NCBI GenBank assembly: GCA_963807015.1
Contig: CAWEAS010000009.1
Span: 124,001 to 188,000 of the forward strand
Source of the DNA: JAJPKK01 sp963807015
Lineage (GTDB): Bacteria > Pseudomonadota > Alphaproteobacteria > Rhizobiales > Xanthobacteraceae
Length of the DNA stretch: 64,000 bases
Direction of reading: 5' to 3'
A model generated the notes under the pieces. It did not search any database. It saw only the letters and a program-made list of their open reading frames with translations, and had not been told where the DNA came from. This document shows, in pieces, positions 50,698 to 58,666 of this stretch (position 1 is the stretch's first letter; the number at the start of each line of letters is the position of its first letter). Both the position numbers and the translations under genes were made by a program.

Positions 50698-52848
50698 TCA
50701 GTGCGCGAGCGGATCGGGGCGGATCTGGAAGTGCACGACCATCGGCTCGCGCCCCTTGCCGCCTTCCTTGAGCCACGGGGTGCGGTCGCCGCTTGTGGTC
50801 CACAAGCCGCGGCCCTTCCAGCCGGCGTTGGGATCGTCGATGCGGCCGTCAAATCCCTTGGCGTAGAAGCCGAGCGGATAGGGCACCCGCAGCGTGACCA
50901 TCTTGCCGTCCTTGAGGGCGATCAGGCCGTCGTTGAGGTTGCCGGTCGACATCGGGACGTCGTTGCCGAGCCCGAAGGTGTTGTGCTGGTCGACCCACGA
51001 GTAGTAGCTCGCCTCGGCGCTGTTGTCGCCGATGCCTTCAAAGCCCGGGCCGGGATACTTGTAGAACTTCCAGCCTTCCGGACAATGATCGCCGGTCGCC
51101 GTCGGACCGTTGAGCGGGCCTTTGCACAGGCTGCGGTCGAAGCTGCCGAGATGGCCGCTGCCGAGCGAAACCCACACCACGCCCTTGCTGTCGATATCGC
51201 CGCCGCGCGGACCGAAGCCCGGCTCCGGCACGTTGTAGATTTCCGACAGCGCAGTCGCCGGCGGGTTCGATCCCGGCACGACGCGGACCACGGCGCCTTT
51301 GCCCCCAAACACGCCGACGGTTCCCCAGATCGAATTGTCGATCGGGCTCGGCATCACGGCATAGAAGCCGCCGTTGATGCGCTTGTCCTTGGCCGGGTCG
51401 ACCGGCTGGTTGGGCTCGACATAGTCGTCGCGCTTGCCGTTGCCGTTGGTGTCGAGGACGAACGCCGTCCATCCCTGCGCCTTGGCGGCATCATGGGTCT
51501 CGTCCCAGATCTTGGTATTGACCCAGCCGAGCACCTGTCCGCCGCCGCTCGCCCACACCGTGTTGTCCTTGTCATAGCCGAACTGCAGGTGATGGGTGCC
51601 GAAGCAGGTGTCGATGAACGAGTAGTTCATCGTCTTCGGATCGAGCATGCCGATCTGGCGGACGTTTTTTTCGATCGGGAAGAGCTTGGCCGACGGATGA
51701 TCGGAGCCCTTCTTGCAGAAGTCCGGGTTGTCGGCCGCACGGATCGCTGCCGCGAGCCACACGCGACCGGCCTGGTCGATCATGGAGTTGTGGTTGTTGA
51801 CCTTGGAGTCCCACACCTTCTGCATGCCCCAATAGGCCGACGCCGCGAACGGCGTCTTCATCGCCGCGTGGCCCGGGCCAAGCGACTCCGGCATGTCCTT
51901 GTCACGCACCGGCGCATGGAAGGTCGACGGGGTGTTGGTGACCGGATTGAGGATCGGTAGATTGTCGGTTGCGTATTCGGTGGAGCCGAACAGCGGACCA
52001 TAAGCATTGACCGTCGGGTTACGCCGATCCGACGCAATGAGGTCGTGCAGATAGTGCTGCGGATCGCCCCAATCCCAGGTCGTCACCACGATGTTGCGCT
52101 CGACGCCCTGCGGGCGCTCCGGCTTGGCATGCGGCAATTCGCCATGAGCAACGCGGTCGGTCCAGTCGCCGAGATACTTGAACGGCTCGCCGGCCAGGTC
52201 TCCCGACAACGGATTGATCATCAACTCCGCTGCCTGGCCCGATTGGATGCGGCGCATCCAGGCCTCTTCGCCGGATTTGAAGGTGCCAAGTGCAGCCGGA
52301 ATCGTGCGTGTGGAGAGCTGGCCCAGCTGGTGGCAGCCGACGCAGGCGCGGTTCTTGAGCGTGACAAGGTAGGTCTCTTGCGTGACCCCGGGCGGCATCG
52401 GGCCGTTAGGACCGAACTGGCTCTTGTCCGGGATCTTCATCATCGAATACCAGTAGATCGCCGGATAATATTGCGCGGCCGCCGCGGCATCGGGCGCCAC
52501 AACTGCCTTGAGATCGAGATGCTTGCCGGGCTCGGTCACGACCTTCGCTGAGTCGACGAGGCCGTAGCCGCGTACCCAGACGTTGTATTTGCCTTTCGGC
52601 AGGTCCGGCACGACGTAGCGGCCGCGATCATCGGTGACGACCATGCGCGCGAAGCGCGTAGGAAGATCAGCCGTCTCGGCAATGACCCACACGCCGGCTT
52701 CGGGTCCGTTCGGTCCCGTGACGACACCGCCGATATCGTCGCTGTCGATCGCGACTTCCTGCGCAACCGCGCGCAGCGGCAGCGCCGCAAGGGCAAGCGC
52801 GCCAATGGCCGCCGCCGTACTCAAGTAATATCGCTTGGAAATTTTCAT
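50698..52848 (-). CDS. Exported protein with carboxypeptidase-like regulatory domain, one c-type haem site and propeller-like repeats
   Basis: A 716-residue protein. Signal peptide at about 1-29; then a carboxypeptidase-regulatory-like beta sandwich (IGGVVTGPNGPEAGVWVIAETADLPTRFARMVVTDDRGRYVVPDLPKGKYNVWVRGYG), a CVGCH haem-c motif in LKNRACVGCHQLGQL (about residue 170), and a long C-terminal part with lyase/NHL-like repeats (DQAGRVWLAA, DKDNTVWASGGGQVLGWV, DSKGVVWVSLGSGHLGSFDR). It is likely a periplasmic redox protein. The distal axial ligand and substrate are unknown. ATG 52848 has GGAGGAA upstream. A strong terminator follows, so it is probably monocistronic. Confidence 0.8.
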   Translation of the reverse strand: MKISKRYYLSTAAAIGALALAALPLRAVAQEVAIDSDDIGGVVTGPNGPEAGVWVIAETADLPTRFARMVVTDDRGRYVVPDLPKGKYNVWVRGYGLVDSAKVVTEPGKHLDLKAVVAPDAAAAAQYYPAIYWYSMMKIPDKSQFGPNGPMPPGVTQETYLVTLKNRACVGCHQLGQLSTRTIPAALGTFKSGEEAWMRRIQSGQAAELMINPLSGDLAGEPFKYLGDWTDRVAHGELPHAKPERPQGVERNIVVTTWDWGDPQHYLHDLIASDRRNPTVNAYGPLFGSTEYATDNLPILNPVTNTPSTFHAPVRDKDMPESLGPGHAAMKTPFAASAYWGMQKVWDSKVNNHNSMIDQAGRVWLAAAIRAADNPDFCKKGSDHPSAKLFPIEKNVRQIGMLDPKTMNYSFIDTCFGTHHLQFGYDKDNTVWASGGGQVLGWVNTKIWDETHDAAKAQGWTAFVLDTNGNGKRDDYVEPNQPVDPAKDKRINGGFYAVMPSPIDNSIWGTVGVFGGKGAVVRVVPGSNPPATALSEIYNVPEPGFGPRGGDIDSKGVVWVSLGSGHLGSFDRSLCKGPLNGPTATGDHCPEGWKFYKYPGPGFEGIGDNSAEASYYSWVDQHNTFGLGNDVPMSTGNLNDGLIALKDGKMVTLRVPYPLGFYAKGFDGRIDDPNAGWKGRGLWTTSGDRTPWLKEGGKGREPMVVHFQIRPDPLAH

Positions 52849-53039
52849 GCAGAATTCCTCCGTAGTCTCCCGTTCAAGGGGGCCGCGCCACCTGCCGTTG
52901 CGACCCAAAATTCGGGGACTTGATTCTATTGTGACATGGCGGCGCACCGCCGTCACCTGCCATTGCACGCCGCTCATGGGGCGCATTGTCTGTGCGAAGG
53001 CTGCAATTCGGCCGAGCCTTTGAAATCCTTAACGCGGGC

Positions 53040-53112
53040 GCAATAGCGAAGCGTGTTGCGCCGTCACAAGGCGCGAGCGGGACGCGTTTTCGAAGGCGTT
53101 GTGTACGGCGGC
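53040..53112. repeat. Degenerate palindromic repeat related to family B
   Basis: GCGCAATAGCGAAGCGTGTT resembles the GCGCAGCGTATTGCGCC arm at 41180-41200, and TACGGCGGCGGACTTACGCT resembles the right half of that element. It abuts the end of the flavin oxidoreductase gene. The 268-base gap shows nothing else. Confidence 0.55.
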
Positions 53113-53116
53113 GGAC

Positions 53117-54205
53117 TTACGCTGCGCTGATCCGTCCCGCGGATTGCTTTGCGTCCGACCGCAGCTTCGGCGCAACCTCGGTCGCGAACAACTCCAGCGA
53201 CGCGAGCGCCTTCTCGATGCCATACCACGGCGGGTAATGCACCATGATGGAGGTTGCGCCCGTCATGTCGCGCAGCGTCGCGATCTTGTCGGCGACCGTC
53301 GCCGGCGAACCGTGCAGGATGATGTCGTGCGCGAGCGCGTCGTAGCCGGTGCGGTTGCCGACGGTCTTCTCCTGCACGGTGCCGAGATAGCCGGAGGTGT
53401 GGCCGCTCGAGAAATGCGAGAGGTGGCGCAGGATGCCGTCCTCGCTGTCGCGGCGTGCCGCGGCATCGGTCTCGGCCACATAGACGAGGCGTGCGATGTC
53501 GATCAGCCCGCGCGCCGGATTGGCGCGCAGCGCCGCCGGCGTCTCCTCGAGATGCGCGCGATATTTCGCCGTCTGCCGACCGAGTTCCGCGAACGGCGTC
53601 CAGCTCGACAGCATCAGGCCGAAACCCATCCGGCCGGCGACCGCGATCGAGCGTTCCGTTGCACCCGCGAGAAAAACCGGCGGATGCGGCTCCTGCAGCG
53701 CATGGGGAAAGAGCTCGTAACTGCCGTCGACCTTGAAATTGAAATGGGCGCCGCGGTGGACGGTGCGCTTCTTCGTCAACAGATCCATGAGCAGCGGCAG
53801 CGCTTCCTCCTGGATGTCGCGCCGGCCCTCGAAATCGATGCCGAAGCCGTCGAACTCGTACTTGCGATAGCCTGAGCCGAGCCCGAGCACGAACCGACCG
53901 TTGCTGAGGATGTCGACGAACGCCGCGTTTTCGGCGACCCGCAGCGGATTGGCGAGCGGTAGCGTGACGACCGCGGTCCCGATCTTGATCTTCTTCGTCA
54001 GCCCCGCGAGATAGCCGGCGTAGACGAAGACGTCCGGCATGATGCCGTATTCGTTGCTGAAGTGATGCTCGGCGAGCCACGCATAGTCGAAGCCCAGTTC
54101 GTCGGCGCGCAGGATCTCGCGGGTGACCCGCGCGTGCACGGCGCGATGCGGATAGGGTTCGAGGTCGGTGTTGGGATGGGACGTGAACAGAATGCCGAAG
54201 TCCAT
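53117..54205 (-). CDS. LLM-class (bacterial luciferase-like) flavin-dependent oxidoreductase
   Basis: A 362-residue TIM-barrel monooxygenase-like enzyme using reduced FMN or F420-type flavin. It begins MDFGILFTSHPNT and has EILRADELGFDYAWLAEHHFSNEYG, IKIGTAVVTLPLANPLRVAENAAFVDILSNGRFVLGLGSGYRKYEFDGFG and PHPPVFLAGATERSIAVAGRMGFGLML, typical of the luciferase family. ATG 54205 follows AGGAGCG. The C-terminal segment PAT-VADKIATLRDMTGATSIMVHYP is standard. The substrate is unknown; it is divergent from an MBL-fold hydrolase gene across a palindromic repeat. Confidence 0.85.
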   Translation of the reverse strand: MDFGILFTSHPNTDLEPYPHRAVHARVTREILRADELGFDYAWLAEHHFSNEYGIMPDVFVYAGYLAGLTKKIKIGTAVVTLPLANPLRVAENAAFVDILSNGRFVLGLGSGYRKYEFDGFGIDFEGRRDIQEEALPLLMDLLTKKRTVHRGAHFNFKVDGSYELFPHALQEPHPPVFLAGATERSIAVAGRMGFGLMLSSWTPFAELGRQTAKYRAHLEETPAALRANPARGLIDIARLVYVAETDAAARRDSEDGILRHLSHFSSGHTSGYLGTVQEKTVGNRTGYDALAHDIILHGSPATVADKIATLRDMTGATSIMVHYPPWYGIEKALASLELFATEVAPKLRSDAKQSAGRISAA

Positions 54206-54336
54206 GCGCGCTCCTGGGTTGCCGGCATCATCCCATTCCTGCTCCGGCCTCGCCAGGAAAAATGCGTGCGGCGTGAAACGCCTCGCGATGAGACGTGCTA
54301 TGCAGCCGCGACAGCGCGATGCTGCTGAACGAGGGC

Positions 54337-54442
54337 GTCATTCCGGGGGCCGAGCGCAGCTTGGCAGCCCGGAATCCATACTCCTAGCCGTGGTTATGGA
54401 TTCCGGGCTCGCCTCCGCTTCGCTACGGCGCCCCGGAACGAC
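54337..54442. repeat. Long palindromic intergenic repeat, family A, copy 4
   Basis: Begins GTCATTCCGGGGGCCGAGCG, has the same AGCCCGGAATCCATACTCC core and ends CGCCCCGGAACGAC (one change in the end motif). It lies between the divergent flavin oxidoreductase and MBL genes. Confidence 0.85.
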
Positions 54443-54500
54443 AACACTCATCCAATGCACGCTCTGTCGATGATCGGCTAACGAGAAAGTCGAGGGGACA

Positions 54501-55379
54501 ATGTCGGAGTTCAAGGTCGGCGCGGCAACGATTACCCGCATCGAGGAAACTTATCTCGCGGTCTATCGCGCCACGGACATTTTTCCCGAATTCACCGATG
54601 AGATCCGTGCCGCGCATGCGAGCTGGCTCGCGCCGAACCATTTCGATGCGGCGACCGGCTTCATCAAGCTCAGTGTGCACAGCTGGCTGCTCACGATCGG
54701 CAAAACCAAAATCCTGATCGATTGCTGCTGCGGCAACAACAAGTCGCGCCCGGCGCGGCCGTTCTGGAACATGCTCAACACGCCTTATCTCGAACGCCTC
54801 GCGGCGGCGGGCGCTCGGCCCCAGGACATCGACTACGTCATGTGCACGCACCTGCACCACGATCACGTCGGCTGGAACACGCTTCTCTCAGACGGCCGGT
54901 GGGTGCCGACGTTTCCGAACGCGCGCTATGTCATCTCGAAGCCCGACTTCGAGTACTACCGCAAGCTCGACGCCGATCCCGCCAACACCGAGCCGGTCGA
55001 GTTCGGCACGTTTCGCGAATGCGTACTACCCATCGTCGAGGGCGGGCGCGCCGATCTCGTAACCGGCCCGCATCGCCTCAATGATTATCTAGAAATCCTG
55101 CCGGCGCCCGGCCATTCCGCGGGCCACGTGGTGTTCAAGCTCGACAGCGGTCGCGCGCACGCGCTCTTCATCGGCGACGTCTTCCACCACCTCCTTCAAG
55201 TCTATTACCCGCATTGGAATTTTCCGAAGAACTCCGACGCCGAGGAAGCGCGCGCGAGCCGCCGCAAAGTGCTTGAGCTCTGCGCCGCAACCGGCGCGCT
55301 CACGTTGCCGGGCCATGTCGGCGCGCCATTCGCCGGCCGCATCGAAGCAGCGGCGCAGGGGTTCGTGCCGCGGTTTTGA
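54501..55379 (+). CDS. Metallo-beta-lactamase-fold hydrolase (cytoplasmic)
   Basis: A 292-residue MBL-fold protein without signal peptide. Metal ligands are visible in THLHHDHVGWNT (HxHxDH, about residues 117-122), the PGHSAGHVVF His (about 204) and the IGDVFHH Asp. KILIDCCCGNNKSRP contains an unusual CCC run near the first strand. It belongs to the lactonase/glyoxalase-II-like side of the superfamily; the substrate is unknown. It is distinct from the exported duplicated pair at 2-4 kb despite equal length. ATG 54501 follows GAGGGGAC. Confidence 0.85.
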   Translation: MSEFKVGAATITRIEETYLAVYRATDIFPEFTDEIRAAHASWLAPNHFDAATGFIKLSVHSWLLTIGKTKILIDCCCGNNKSRPARPFWNMLNTPYLERLAAAGARPQDIDYVMCTHLHHDHVGWNTLLSDGRWVPTFPNARYVISKPDFEYYRKLDADPANTEPVEFGTFRECVLPIVEGGRADLVTGPHRLNDYLEILPAPGHSAGHVVFKLDSGRAHALFIGDVFHHLLQVYYPHWNFPKNSDAEEARASRRKVLELCAATGALTLPGHVGAPFAGRIEAAAQGFVPRF

Positions 55380-55479
55380 GTGTTGATGTTGCGCGCTCGC
55401 ATCGCCTGAGCGCTTTCTTGTACTGACGTTCTTCCACGCCTTCGCCGTTGGTGGTATGGGGTGAGTGGGGGAGCTATTC

Positions 55480-55893
55480 GTGTCGCAATTCTGGAGAGAT
55501 CGCACGTACCTGCGGCCGTTGATTGCCGCGGCGTCCGCCTACGTGCTGGTGCTCCAGGTGCTGATCAGCGGCCTTGGGGGCGCGCTCGTCGGCGGGAGCG
55601 ATGAGCTTTCGCTGCGCGATCTCCTCATTCTCTGTCAGCACAATCCGACGGGTGTCACGGATGCCGTGGCTCCGGACGGAACGAAGGCGCCGCAGCTCGA
55701 CGCGCATTGTCCGCTCTGTACCGCGGCGCACGGCGTCGACGCACTTCCGGCCGTCCATTTTGATTGTTCGATCATTGTTTCGAAAATGATTTCGGACGTG
55801 TTGCGGCCACGCGACGAACGCGCGGCTGTCGACACGCTTCCGATTGTGCATCACGCACGCGGACCTCCGGTCGACGCAGCCGTATTCGGCTGA
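55480..55893 (+). CDS. DUF2946-like membrane protein
   Basis: A 137-residue protein: one N-terminal hydrophobic segment (PLIAAASAYVLVLQVLISGLGGAL) followed by a region with LILCQHNPTG and the DUF2946-type Cys motif HCPLCTAAHG (about residues 73-82). DUF2946 proteins are often encoded next to TonB-dependent metal receptors, as here (receptor starts 122 bases downstream), and may bind copper or another soft metal through these cysteines. GTG 55480 is chosen because GGGGGAG lies six bases upstream; GTG 55465 is an alternative. The C-terminal 40 residues carry few family features. Confidence 0.65.
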   Translation: MSQFWRDRTYLRPLIAAASAYVLVLQVLISGLGGALVGGSDELSLRDLLILCQHNPTGVTDAVAPDGTKAPQLDAHCPLCTAAHGVDALPAVHFDCSIIVSKMISDVLRPRDERAAVDTLPIVHHARGPPVDAAVFG

Positions 55894-56015
55894 TCTGTCT
55901 TTCCACTTCATCGAGTCCGATCCGGTCATTGGTGCGACCGTCGCGCTGACGCGCGACCGGGCTCCTGTCGATCATCCGTGGACCGCGGCAACTGCCGTCG
56001 GCTTGAGGATTCCCT

Positions 56016-58562
56016 ATGTTCGTGCCTTGCTTTCCAAACGCCGTGGCCGGTATGACCGCGGCAGTCCGTCTCGTCTTGCGCGGCTTGCCGCTTGCGAGCG
56101 CCTTTGTCGCCGTCGCAATGGTCCCGCTGGCAGCGCAAAGTCCGCCTCCGTCCAACCCGTCGTCGGCGCCGGCGAATCCCGACCCGGCAACGGGCAGGAC
56201 GCCCGTGCCGCCACCCGTCGTGCCATCCGCCGCCGCGCCGGAAAGTCCCCCGCCTGGCGCCGTTCAGGTGCCGCAGATTAACGTCGAGGCGAGCAGGCCG
56301 CCGCCGCGGCGCACGGCAGCCCGGCCCGCGCCCGCCCGCGCCGCGCCGGCGCGTCGCGCGGCGTCTCCTTCGCCGCCGACCAATGCGCCGTCGCAGACCC
56401 CGGCCGGGCCCGGCGGGACCACGAGCATTCCAGCGCAGGCGGGCGGGCAGACCGTCACGACCCTCGAGCGCGATCGCTTTACCCAGTCGCCGGTGTTCTC
56501 CGCCGCGGACCTCCTGCTCGACAGCCCCGGCTTAACGGTGAAGCAGGGCAACGGCCCGCGCGACGTCGGGATTTCCATTCGCGGGTCGAATGCGCGCAAC
56601 GGCTTCGGCATCCGCAACATCGTCGTCGAGGAGGACGGCTTTCCGGTCACGCAGCCCGACGGACTGTCGCGGTCCGACCTCATCGACCCCCATGCCTACA
56701 GCAGTGTCGACGTGTACCGCGGCCCGTCGTCGGCGATGTTCGGCAATTATGCGACCGGCGGCGCCCTCAACTTCCACACGCGAAGCGGCCACGAGATCAA
56801 CGGCTTCGAGATCGGCAGCGACGCCGGCGGGTTCGGCTATTTCAACAACTACCTCACGCTCGGGCGGGCGAGCCCCACGGCGGAATACTCGCTGTTTGCG
56901 AGCGACGTGCGGGGCGGCGGCTTCATCGCCAACAGCGAATACAGCACCCAAACGGTGAATTTTCTCGGCACCGTCGCGACCTCGCCCGATGACCGGGTCA
57001 CGGCAAAGATCATCAACAATTACGTCGGCACCGAGCTGCCGATTCGGCTGTCGCTCGGCCAGTTCCAACAGAACCCGTTCCAGAAAGGATGCACCAGTGC
57101 TCTCGTGGCGACGCCCGGCTGTGCGACCGTCGCGCTCGACATCAACGGCTTCTCGCCGCCGGCGCTCGCGCAATCCGCCGAGCAGGCAGGGCTCGGCCGC
57201 CACGATACCCGCACGATCATCGGTACCCGCTGGGAGCACGATTTCGACAAGGACACGATGTGGCGTACCCAGTTCGTCTTCGACGACAAGAACATCAACC
57301 AGCCGACCGGCACGACGTCCGCGATCGGCGATACGCCGGCGTTCAATCTCATGACCGACATCACCAGGAAAGGGTCGCTGCTCGGTCTCGACACCACTCA
57401 TTTCGGCCAGGTGTTCTTCAACGAAGAGCGGCTCAGCAATTTCACCTACAACGTGGTGCCCGGCGGCAGCGCGTCGCTCGGCAAGCTGTCGTCCTACTAC
57501 GACGGCGGCTATCAGGAGAATTTCGGCGCCCGCGCTCGGGAAGAGGTGAAGCTCTCCGACAAGTGGACCTTCGTGACGGCGGCCGGCGTCGAGCGCACGA
57601 GGATTCTCGCCACCAACGTGCTCGAGTTGTATTCGCCCGCCGGAGTGGCAACCCCCAATCCTTTCGATGTGCGCGGCGACTACCTGAACTGGGCGCCGGA
57701 AGCGGGCGTGCTCTATCGGGCAGACGACGCGTGGCTGTTTCGCGGCCGGGTCGGCACCGGGTACGGCACGCCGCAAATCAGCAACCTGACGACAACGCCG
57801 CAAGGCGTTTCCGGCAATAACTCGCAGCTCAAGACGCAGAAGAATCTCGGCTTCGATCTCGGTGTCGATTGGACGCCGGTGAAGACCGTGAAAGTGAGCG
57901 TGACCGGATTCTACGAGTTCTTTCGCGACGAGATGGTCACGCAATCGCCGGGCGCCGGGCTCCAGAATTATACCTTCAACGTTCCCGCATCCGAGCATCG
58001 GGGCGTCGAAGTCGCGGTCGATTGGCGACCGCTTCCGGGCTGGCGGTTCGTGACTGCCTATACCTATGACGATCAGATCTATACCCAGTACGTCGAGCAG
58101 CTCAGCACCGGCACCGCGGCCCATGGCGCGACGGCGTTCTTCAATCGTGCGGGCAATAAGATTCCCGGCGTGTCGCCGAACGAATTGACGGCGCGTCTCG
58201 GCTACGACCAACCATCCGGGCCGTGGCAAGGGGTCGGCGCCTTCGCCGAGGTGCAGTGGCAGGACTCTTTTTACATGGAGAACGCCAACCTGCTGAAGGC
58301 TCCTGGCTACGAGATCGTCAATCTCAACGTGCATTACGACAACGAACTGCCGAGCGACTACCTCAAGTCGATGCGCACTTACGTCGAGGTGAAGAACGTC
58401 TTCAACCAGACCTACGTGGCCTCCGCCAACAACATCACCGATTCCATCACGCTGGCGGGCGTGCAAAATCCCGCGAGCGTGCTCGCCGTGACCGGCACCG
58501 GCTCAATCTACGCCGGCATGCCGCGCACCTTCTTCGGCGGCGTGCGGTTCGCATTCCGGTGA
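56016..58562 (+). CDS. TonB-dependent outer-membrane receptor
   Basis: An 848-residue receptor: signal sequence (about 13-40), a Pro/Ala/Arg-rich linker (about 41-145, with repeats such as ARPAPARAAPARRAA), a plug domain (TLERDRFTQSPVFSAADLLLDSPGL, GISIRGSNARNGFGIRNIVVEEDGFPVTQPDG, SVDVYRGPSSAMFGNYATGGALNF) and a 22-strand-type barrel ending GGVRFAFR with terminal aromatic/Arg. The long linker between signal and plug is unusual in general but seen in this order. The adjoining DUF2946-like gene suggests metal or metallophore import; no TonB/ExbBD genes are in the window. ATG 56016 follows TGAGGA; ATG 56052 is an alternative start. Confidence 0.87.
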   Translation: MFVPCFPNAVAGMTAAVRLVLRGLPLASAFVAVAMVPLAAQSPPPSNPSSAPANPDPATGRTPVPPPVVPSAAAPESPPPGAVQVPQINVEASRPPPRRTAARPAPARAAPARRAASPSPPTNAPSQTPAGPGGTTSIPAQAGGQTVTTLERDRFTQSPVFSAADLLLDSPGLTVKQGNGPRDVGISIRGSNARNGFGIRNIVVEEDGFPVTQPDGLSRSDLIDPHAYSSVDVYRGPSSAMFGNYATGGALNFHTRSGHEINGFEIGSDAGGFGYFNNYLTLGRASPTAEYSLFASDVRGGGFIANSEYSTQTVNFLGTVATSPDDRVTAKIINNYVGTELPIRLSLGQFQQNPFQKGCTSALVATPGCATVALDINGFSPPALAQSAEQAGLGRHDTRTIIGTRWEHDFDKDTMWRTQFVFDDKNINQPTGTTSAIGDTPAFNLMTDITRKGSLLGLDTTHFGQVFFNEERLSNFTYNVVPGGSASLGKLSSYYDGGYQENFGARAREEVKLSDKWTFVTAAGVERTRILATNVLELYSPAGVATPNPFDVRGDYLNWAPEAGVLYRADDAWLFRGRVGTGYGTPQISNLTTTPQGVSGNNSQLKTQKNLGFDLGVDWTPVKTVKVSVTGFYEFFRDEMVTQSPGAGLQNYTFNVPASEHRGVEVAVDWRPLPGWRFVTAYTYDDQIYTQYVEQLSTGTAAHGATAFFNRAGNKIPGVSPNELTARLGYDQPSGPWQGVGAFAEVQWQDSFYMENANLLKAPGYEIVNLNVHYDNELPSDYLKSMRTYVEVKNVFNQTYVASANNITDSITLAGVQNPASVLAVTGTGSIYAGMPRTFFGGVRFAFR

Positions 58563-58584
58563 GATATGCCGCTTGGCACAGCGC

Positions 58585-58609
58585 GCCGCGCCGACGACCT
58601 CGGCGCGGC
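58585..58609. terminator. Hairpin between convergent receptor and patatin genes
   Basis: GCCGCGCCGA (58585-58594) pairs perfectly with TCGGCGCGGC (58600-58609) around a five-base loop, 23 bases after the receptor stop and 58 bases from the convergent stop. No T run, so termination is inferred from position. Confidence 0.5.
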
Positions 58610-58666
58610 CGCGGGACATGCCCGGCGACGACGCGGGATGGCACTTCACCGCGCCAGCGGGTGCTG

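Noticed and set aside
50419..54541. Small frames within the palindromic repeats (at 50419-50631 and 54338-54541)
   Set aside because: Their protein text (VVPGRRSEAEASPES type) is simply the repeat translated and recurs with every copy; such frames are commonly mis-annotated as genes.
56532..58466. A 644-codon minus-strand frame opposite the TonB receptor
   Set aside because: The sense frame has clear plug and barrel motifs; the antisense frame has none and is typical codon-mirror composition.
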